The translations under genes and the position numbers were made by a program. The notes under the pieces were generated by a model. It was not told the DNA's origin. It did not search any database and saw only the letters and a list, made by a program, of their open reading frames with translations. Positions 12,384 through 16,359 of a stretch of DNA of 16,359 nucleotides are shown here, piece by piece. The first letter of the stretch is position 1. Each line of letters begins with the position of its first letter. The stretch is taken from positions 1 to 16,359 of the forward strand of contig JBDUDK010000130.1 of the NCBI GenBank assembly GCA_040002995.1. The letters are read 5' to 3'. The stretch is from JBDUDK01 sp040002995. GTDB taxonomy: Bacteria; Actinomycetota; Acidimicrobiia; Acidimicrobiales; Ilumatobacteraceae.

Positions 12384-15191
12384 ATGTCCATCGCACCGGA
12401 GCGCACCGGCATCGGAATCCGCCGCCACTTCACCAGGACCGATGTGCATCCCTTCGACCAGGTGGTCTGGGAGCGTCGGGACGCGCGCATCACCAACTAC
12501 CGCGATGGCTCAGTGGCGTTCGAACAACGCGATGTCGAGTTCCCGGTGTCGTGGTCGCTGAACGCCACAAACATCGTCGCCCAGAAATACTTCAGGGGAA
12601 CGCCAGGAACCGCGGAGCGTGAGACATCACTGAAGCAAGTGGTCGACCGGCTCTCCGACACGATCACCGCTTGGGGCGTGAAGGGCGGCTACTTCGTCGA
12701 CGACACCGAGGCCGAGGCGTTCCGCCAGGAGCTCAAGTTCATCCTCGTGACGCAGCGGGCGGCGTTCAACTCTCCCGTGTGGTTCAACATCGGCGTGAAG
12801 GGTGTACCCCAGCAAGCCTCGGCCTGTTTCATCCTCGCCGTCGACGACACGATGGATTCCATCCTCAACTGGTACGTCGAAGAGGGCACGATCTTCAAGG
12901 GCGGTTCGGGCTCGGGCACGAACCTCTCGCGGATCCGGTCGTCGAAGGAGCTTCTGAAGGGCGGCGGTACCGCCTCTGGTCCGGTCAGCTTCATGCGCGG
13001 TGCCGATGCCAGCGCGGGCACGATCAAGAGCGGCGGGAAGACGCGCCGCGCCGCGAAGATGGTGATCCTCAACGTCGATCATCCCGACATCGAGGAGTTC
13101 GTGTGGTGCAAGGCGCGCGAGGAGCGCAAGGCCCGCGTGTTGCGCGACGCCGGCTTCGACATGGACCTCGACGGCATCGACTCCTATTCGACGCAGTACC
13201 AGAACGCCAACAACTCGGTGCGGGTCACCGACGACTTCATGCAGGCCGTCGTCGACAATCGCGATTGGCATCTGCGCGCCGTCACCTCGGGCGAGATCAT
13301 CGAGTCGAAGCCCGCCCGCCAGATCTGGCGTGAGATCGCGGAGGCGAGCTGGGAGTGCGCCGACCCCGGTCTGCAGTTCGACACCACGATCAACCGCTGG
13401 CACACCGCGGCCACCAGCGGCCGCATCAACGGATCGAACCCGTGCTCTGAGTACATGCACCTCGACAACTCGGCGTGCAACCTCGCCAGCATCAACTTGC
13501 TCAAGTACCTGAACGACGACGACACGTTCGACATCGAGGCGTACAAGCACACGGTCGAGGTGATGTTCACCGCCCAGGAGATCCTCGTGGGCAACGCCGA
13601 TTACCCCACGAAGGCGATTGGCGAGACGAGCCGCCAGTTCCGTCAGCTCGGGTTGGGCTACGCCAACCTCGGCGCCCTGCTCATGGCCATCGGGCTGCCC
13701 TACGACAGCGACGGTGGCCGCGCGTGGGCTGGTGCGCTCACCGCGCTCATGACCGGTCACGCCTACGCCACGAGCGCGCGCACGGCGTCGCGCATGGGCG
13801 CGTTTGCCGGCTTCACCGAGAACGAGGAGCACATGCTGCGGGTGCTGCGCATGCACCGCGCCGAAGCCGCCAAGATCGACGAGGAGCTCGTGCCGGCCGA
13901 CCTGCTCTCCGCCGCGCAGCACGCGTGGGATGAGGCGGTCGTCAACGCCGAGGAGTTCGGCGTGCGCAACAGCCAGGCCACCGTGCTCGCGCCCACGGGC
14001 ACGATCGGACTGGCGATGGATTGCGACACCACCGGCATCGAGCCCGACCTCGGTCTCGTGAAGTTCAAGAAGCTGGTCGGCGGCGGCGACATGTCGATCG
14101 TCAACCAGACGGTGCCGCGGGCGCTGCGTCAGCTCGGCTACCGGCCGGCGCAGATCGACGAGATCATCGCCTACATCGATATCAACAAGTCGATCCTCGG
14201 TGCGCCGCACTTGGCGATCGAGCACCTGCCGGTCTTTGCCTGCTCGATGGGCGACAACGCCATCCACTACGAGGGCCACGTGCGGATGATGGGTGCCGTG
14301 CAGCCCTTTATCTCCGGAGCGATCAGCAAGACCGTCAACATGCCCGAAGACGCCACCGTCGAGGCGATCGAGAGTCTGCACATGCTGGCGTGGGAACTCG
14401 GCATCAAGGCCGTCGCGATCTACCGCGATAACTGCAAAGTAGGTCAGCCGCTCTCAACGGCCCGCAAGGAGGTCGTCTCCGATGTCGTCGAGCGCGTCGT
14501 CGAACGGATCGTGCGCGAGCCGGTGCGTAAGAAGATGCCGCGCACGCGCACGAGCCGTACGTTCGATTTCCGTGTGGCCGACTGCAAGGGCTTCGTCACG
14601 GTGGGGGAGTACGCCGACGGCCGTCCCGGCGAGATCTTCGTGCGGGTCTCGAAGCAGGGCTCCACACTCGCGGGCATCATGGACGCGTTCGCCATCTCGA
14701 TCAGCCACGGTCTGCAGTACGGCGTGCCGCTGCGGGCGTTCGTCGAGGCGTTCACGAACATGCGCTTCGAGCCCGCGGGGATGACCGACGATCCCGACAT
14801 CCGCTTCGCGTCGTCGCTCATGGACTACCTGTTCCGCCGGCTCGCGCTCGAGTACCTCACCCCCGACGAGCGCGCGGAGCTGTCGATCTTCTCGGTGAGT
14901 GAGCGCCTCCAGCCCACCCTCCCCGGTGTCGAGGAGACCGCCGTCGTCACCGTCCAAGGCCACGACGTCGTCGCCGACCCGAAGACGATCCCGAGCGCCT
15001 CCGACCTCGTCGCCCAAGTGGAGTCGGGCCTTTTCGCGCCAACACCCGACCCCACCGGTCCCGTCTCGTTCGTAGCCACCCGCGGCCACAACGCCGACGC
15101 GCCGATGTGCATGCAGTGCGGTGTCCAGATGGTGCGCGCCGGCAGTTGCCACGCGTGTCCGAGTTGCGGCTCGACCAGCGGCTGCAGCTGA
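12384..15191 (+). CDS. nrdJ: Vitamin B12-dependent (class II) ribonucleotide reductase
   Basis: NrdJ reduces ribonucleotides to deoxyribonucleotides using adenosylcobalamin as radical source and needs no oxygen and no second subunit. The 935-residue protein has the substrate-site cysteine C148 in QQASACFIL and the FKGGSGSGTNLSRIR glycine-rich loop. It has the thiyl-radical motif NPCSE at 352-356 (C354) and the LAPTGTIGLAMD block. A TSCPD-type domain lies at about 735-830, and a C-terminal cysteine cluster (C909, C912, C922, C925, C928, C934) can bind zinc and pass on reducing equivalents. Length is normal for the large actinobacterial form. NrdR boxes and a structured leader lie upstream. The end overlaps the next gene by 37 bp if that gene's start is right. 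Confidence 0.97.
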   Translation: MSIAPERTGIGIRRHFTRTDVHPFDQVVWERRDARITNYRDGSVAFEQRDVEFPVSWSLNATNIVAQKYFRGTPGTAERETSLKQVVDRLSDTITAWGVKGGYFVDDTEAEAFRQELKFILVTQRAAFNSPVWFNIGVKGVPQQASACFILAVDDTMDSILNWYVEEGTIFKGGSGSGTNLSRIRSSKELLKGGGTASGPVSFMRGADASAGTIKSGGKTRRAAKMVILNVDHPDIEEFVWCKAREERKARVLRDAGFDMDLDGIDSYSTQYQNANNSVRVTDDFMQAVVDNRDWHLRAVTSGEIIESKPARQIWREIAEASWECADPGLQFDTTINRWHTAATSGRINGSNPCSEYMHLDNSACNLASINLLKYLNDDDTFDIEAYKHTVEVMFTAQEILVGNADYPTKAIGETSRQFRQLGLGYANLGALLMAIGLPYDSDGGRAWAGALTALMTGHAYATSARTASRMGAFAGFTENEEHMLRVLRMHRAEAAKIDEELVPADLLSAAQHAWDEAVVNAEEFGVRNSQATVLAPTGTIGLAMDCDTTGIEPDLGLVKFKKLVGGGDMSIVNQTVPRALRQLGYRPAQIDEIIAYIDINKSILGAPHLAIEHLPVFACSMGDNAIHYEGHVRMMGAVQPFISGAISKTVNMPEDATVEAIESLHMLAWELGIKAVAIYRDNCKVGQPLSTARKEVVSDVVERVVERIVREPVRKKMPRTRTSRTFDFRVADCKGFVTVGEYADGRPGEIFVRVSKQGSTLAGIMDAFAISISHGLQYGVPLRAFVEAFTNMRFEPAGMTDDPDIRFASSLMDYLFRRLALEYLTPDERAELSIFSVSERLQPTLPGVEETAVVTVQGHDVVADPKTIPSASDLVAQVESGLFAPTPDPTGPVSFVATRGHNADAPMCMQCGVQMVRAGSCHACPSCGSTSGCS

Positions 15192-15721
15192 CGCGCGACT
15201 CTGTCGTCTCAGCCTGGGGTTCATCGCCGGCCGAACGGGTCGGCGCCTATGCGTGCGACGCGCTGATCCATTCTCCCGACGGCGTCGTTTTTCGCGCCAT
15301 CGACATCGCCGCGCCGGCCCCGCTTGTCTTCCGTTGGCTGTGCCAGCTGCGCGTCGCGCCCTACAGCTACGACTGGGTCGACAATCGCGGCGCTCGCAGC
15401 CCTCGGCGGCTCACTGACGGGCTCGACCGACTCGAGATCGGCCAGCGTTTCATGCGCATCTTCCGCCTGACGTCGTTCGATGAGGGCCACTCGATCACTC
15501 TCGACTCGACCACGTCGCTGTTCGGCCGTGTCGTAGGCACGTATCTGGTTGTCCCGACCGGCAATGCACGCAGTCGATTGATCGTGAAGCTGGCCTTCGC
15601 CGCACCGGAGGGTCTCCGAGGCTGGATGGTCAAGCGATTGCTGCCCGCGGGTGATCTCGTCATGATGCGCAAACAGCTCCTCACGCTGAAGAGCCTGGCC
15701 GAACGAGATGCAAAGCTCTGA
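15155..15721 (+). CDS. SRPBCC-fold (START/Bet v1-like) protein
   Basis: About 188 residues. The segment from ERVGAYACDALI through FRAIDIAAPAPLVFRWLCQLRVAPYSYDWVDN is typical of small actinobacterial SRPBCC proteins, whose helix-grip fold holds a hydrophobic ligand. The remainder alternates strands and ends in a long helix (from about VKRLLPAGDLVMMRKQLL). The ligand is unknown. The start is uncertain: the frame is open back into nrdJ, GTG 15155 is the preferred start, TTG 15164 is possible, and no ATG occurs until well inside the domain. With GTG 15155 the first 37 bp overlap the cysteine-rich end of nrdJ. No role linked to nucleotide reduction is evident. Confidence 0.75.
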   Translation: MSELRLDQRLQLTRDSVVSAWGSSPAERVGAYACDALIHSPDGVVFRAIDIAAPAPLVFRWLCQLRVAPYSYDWVDNRGARSPRRLTDGLDRLEIGQRFMRIFRLTSFDEGHSITLDSTTSLFGRVVGTYLVVPTGNARSRLIVKLAFAAPEGLRGWMVKRLLPAGDLVMMRKQLLTLKSLAERDAKL

Positions 15722-15724
15722 GCC

Positions 15725-16087
15725 ATGGCTACAGCGCTCGACGGGCTGCGCACCGTCATCTATCCCTCGCCCGATCTCGAAGCCGCCAAGGCGTGGTGGA
15801 CGGCCTATTTGGGAATCGAGCCGTACTTCGACGAGCCGTTCTACGTGGGCTACACCGTCGCGGGCTACGAGCTTGGGCTCTTGCCGAGTGCGGACCCGTC
15901 GGAGGGGGCGTTGACGTACTGGGGCGTGACCGATGTGGCGGCCGCCTTCGCCGCGGCGATTGCCGCAGGAGCCACCGAGCACGCCGCGGTTTCTGAGGTC
16001 GGAGGGGGCATTGTCACGGCGACGGTCCGGACCCCACCGGGAGCGATCCTCGGGTTGATCTACAACCCTCATTTCAGCCTCGGCTGA
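15725..16087 (+). CDS. VOC-superfamily (glyoxalase/bleomycin-resistance-like) protein
   Basis: The 120-residue protein has the paired beta-alpha-beta-beta-beta pattern of the vicinal oxygen chelate fold. The first half starts LRTVIYPSPDLEAAKAWWTAYLG and the second is WGVTDVAAAFAAAIAAGATE, ending in the strand ILGLIYNPHF. Metal-ligand positions typical of glyoxalase I are not all evident, so the reaction cannot be named. It begins 3 bp after the SRPBCC stop, suggesting co-transcription. The last strand and the absence of other domains fit the many small single-domain VOC proteins of actinobacteria. Confidence 0.85.
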   Translation: MATALDGLRTVIYPSPDLEAAKAWWTAYLGIEPYFDEPFYVGYTVAGYELGLLPSADPSEGALTYWGVTDVAAAFAAAIAAGATEHAAVSEVGGGIVTATVRTPPGAILGLIYNPHFSLG

Positions 16088-16123
16088 GCGCCGCCGCTTC
16101 TCGTATTTTTCTTTCGCGGGATG

Positions 16124-16152
16124 TTTGCGGGGGTGCGCGGGTGGGCTATGAT
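16124..16152 (+). promoter_or_regulatory. Promoter of the DUF222/HNH gene (leaderless)
   Basis: TATGAT (16147-16152) is a 5/6 -10, preceded at 17 bp by TTTGCG (16124-16129; TTGCGG with a 16-bp spacer is an alternative). The ATG is 7 nt downstream with no room for a leader. The SOS palindrome starts at the last base of the -10. Confidence 0.65.
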
Positions 16153-16167
16153 CGAACATATGTTCGA
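16152..16167. promoter_or_regulatory. SOS (LexA) box, perfect 16-bp palindrome containing the start codon
   Basis: TCGAACATATGTTCGA is a complete palindrome and matches the mycobacterial SOS box TCGAAC-N4-GTTCGA in every defined base. The start ATG (16160-16162) is in its centre and right arm. LexA bound here would block both the -10 and the start. Confidence 0.9.
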
Positions 16168-16359
16168 CGAGATGCGGAGAGCGTTGGGGGAGGCGATCCG
16201 GGCGGGGGCCCGCGTCGAGCCGGCCGCGTCCGACCCGAAGTATCGGCTGGGAGTGGCGGAGGTCCGCCGACTGATCGACGCGTTGGAAGCCGAGTATGGG
16301 CGTCTCGCGGCGTCGGTGGATGTGGCGTGGTTGGCGCAGGCGACGGGGTCGACGGTGCA
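16160..16359 (+). CDS. DUF222 / HNH endonuclease (13E12-type) protein, N-terminal fragment
   Basis: The first 66 residues are visible; the gene runs off the window. The sequence is helical, with VAEVRRLIDALEAEYGRLAASVDVAWLAQATGSTV resembling the start of the DUF222 domain, which usually reads as an Ala-rich helix followed by a WLA-x-x-TG(S/T)-x-V motif. Such proteins commonly end in an HNH nuclease domain and include the REP13E12 family of mycobacteria, several of which are known to carry SOS boxes. The perfect SOS box over the start codon supports this. The codon usage is richer in G and TTG than in neighbouring genes. The HNH part is not visible, so the nuclease assignment is inference. Confidence 0.6.
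   Translation, partial: MFDEMRRALGEAIRAGARVEPAASDPKYRLGVAEVRRLIDALEAEYGRLAASVDVAWLAQATGSTV

Noticed and set aside
12627..14381. 584-residue open frame on the - strand inside nrdJ
   Set aside because: It mirrors conserved NrdJ coding sequence; composition is Arg/Gly/Val/Asp-rich with no domain.
16081..16115. Short hairpin CGGC/GCCG followed by a T-rich run after the VOC gene, as a rho-independent terminator
   Set aside because: The stem is only 4 bp, contains the stop codon in its loop, and the T-run begins 12 nt after the stem.
1..16359. CRISPR arrays, insertion sequences, tRNA or rRNA genes
   Set aside because: No regularly spaced repeats, transposase-like sequence, terminal inverted repeats with target duplications, or tRNA/rRNA-like segments were seen.
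1..16359. A novel defence or mobile system in the window
   Set aside because: The genes are almost all conserved housekeeping genes; only the final DUF222/HNH fragment has any link to repetitive or nuclease families, and it is truncated.

Overview
The window is high-GC chromosomal DNA from an actinobacterium. The evidence is the gene order recA-miaB-miaA-dapF-hflX followed by lexA-LysM-nrdR (as in mycobacteria, but without recX), SOS boxes of the GAAC-N4-GTTC type, repeated leaderless starts (a TANNNT box 6-7 nt before ATG) and a DUF222/HNH (13E12-type) gene at the end. An affiliation with Acidimicrobiia or a related deep lineage is plausible, but this is inference. Nearly all of the window is ordinary core genome on the + strand.

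Layout. 1-279 is the 3' end of recA. 326-6590 is a tightly overlapped operon: miaB, miaA (two consecutive steps of ms2i6A37 tRNA modification), dapF and dapC (lysine/diaminopimelate), hflX (ribosome-associated GTPase) and an unrecognised two-pass membrane protein. Every junction inside it is a 1- or 4-base stop/start overlap. dapD (E. coli-like type) follows with its own apparent leaderless start. lexA (- strand) ends directly against dapD. lexA and a divergent LysM membrane protein (the ChiZ/YneA/DivS type of SOS division inhibitor) share a control region with three SOS boxes. Then come nrdR, a RibD-C/dihydrofolate-reductase-like reductase on the - strand, and, divergent from it across 19 bp, a stand-alone molybdopterin oxidoreductase.

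The most interesting part is the 439-bp intergenic region 11945-12383 upstream of nrdJ, the adenosylcobalamin-dependent ribonucleotide reductase. It contains a near-perfect 18-bp inverted repeat (17/18) enclosing about 84 nt, which looks like a structured RNA. It also holds a smaller 7-bp hairpin, a strong sigma70-like promoter with a palindrome over its -10, two NrdR-box-like sites 42 bp apart, and a leader hairpin whose loop is complementary to the nrdJ ribosome binding site. Together with nrdR in the same window, this suggests layered control of deoxynucleotide synthesis.

Downstream of nrdJ are a small SRPBCC protein whose start overlaps the nrdJ zinc-finger tail, and a VOC-fold protein. 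The window ends in the 5' part of a DUF222/HNH gene whose start codon lies inside a perfect 16-bp SOS palindrome, so the last gene is very likely a LexA target. SOS (recA, lexA, the LysM protein, the HNH gene) and dNTP supply (nrdR, nrdJ) are therefore the two regulatory themes.
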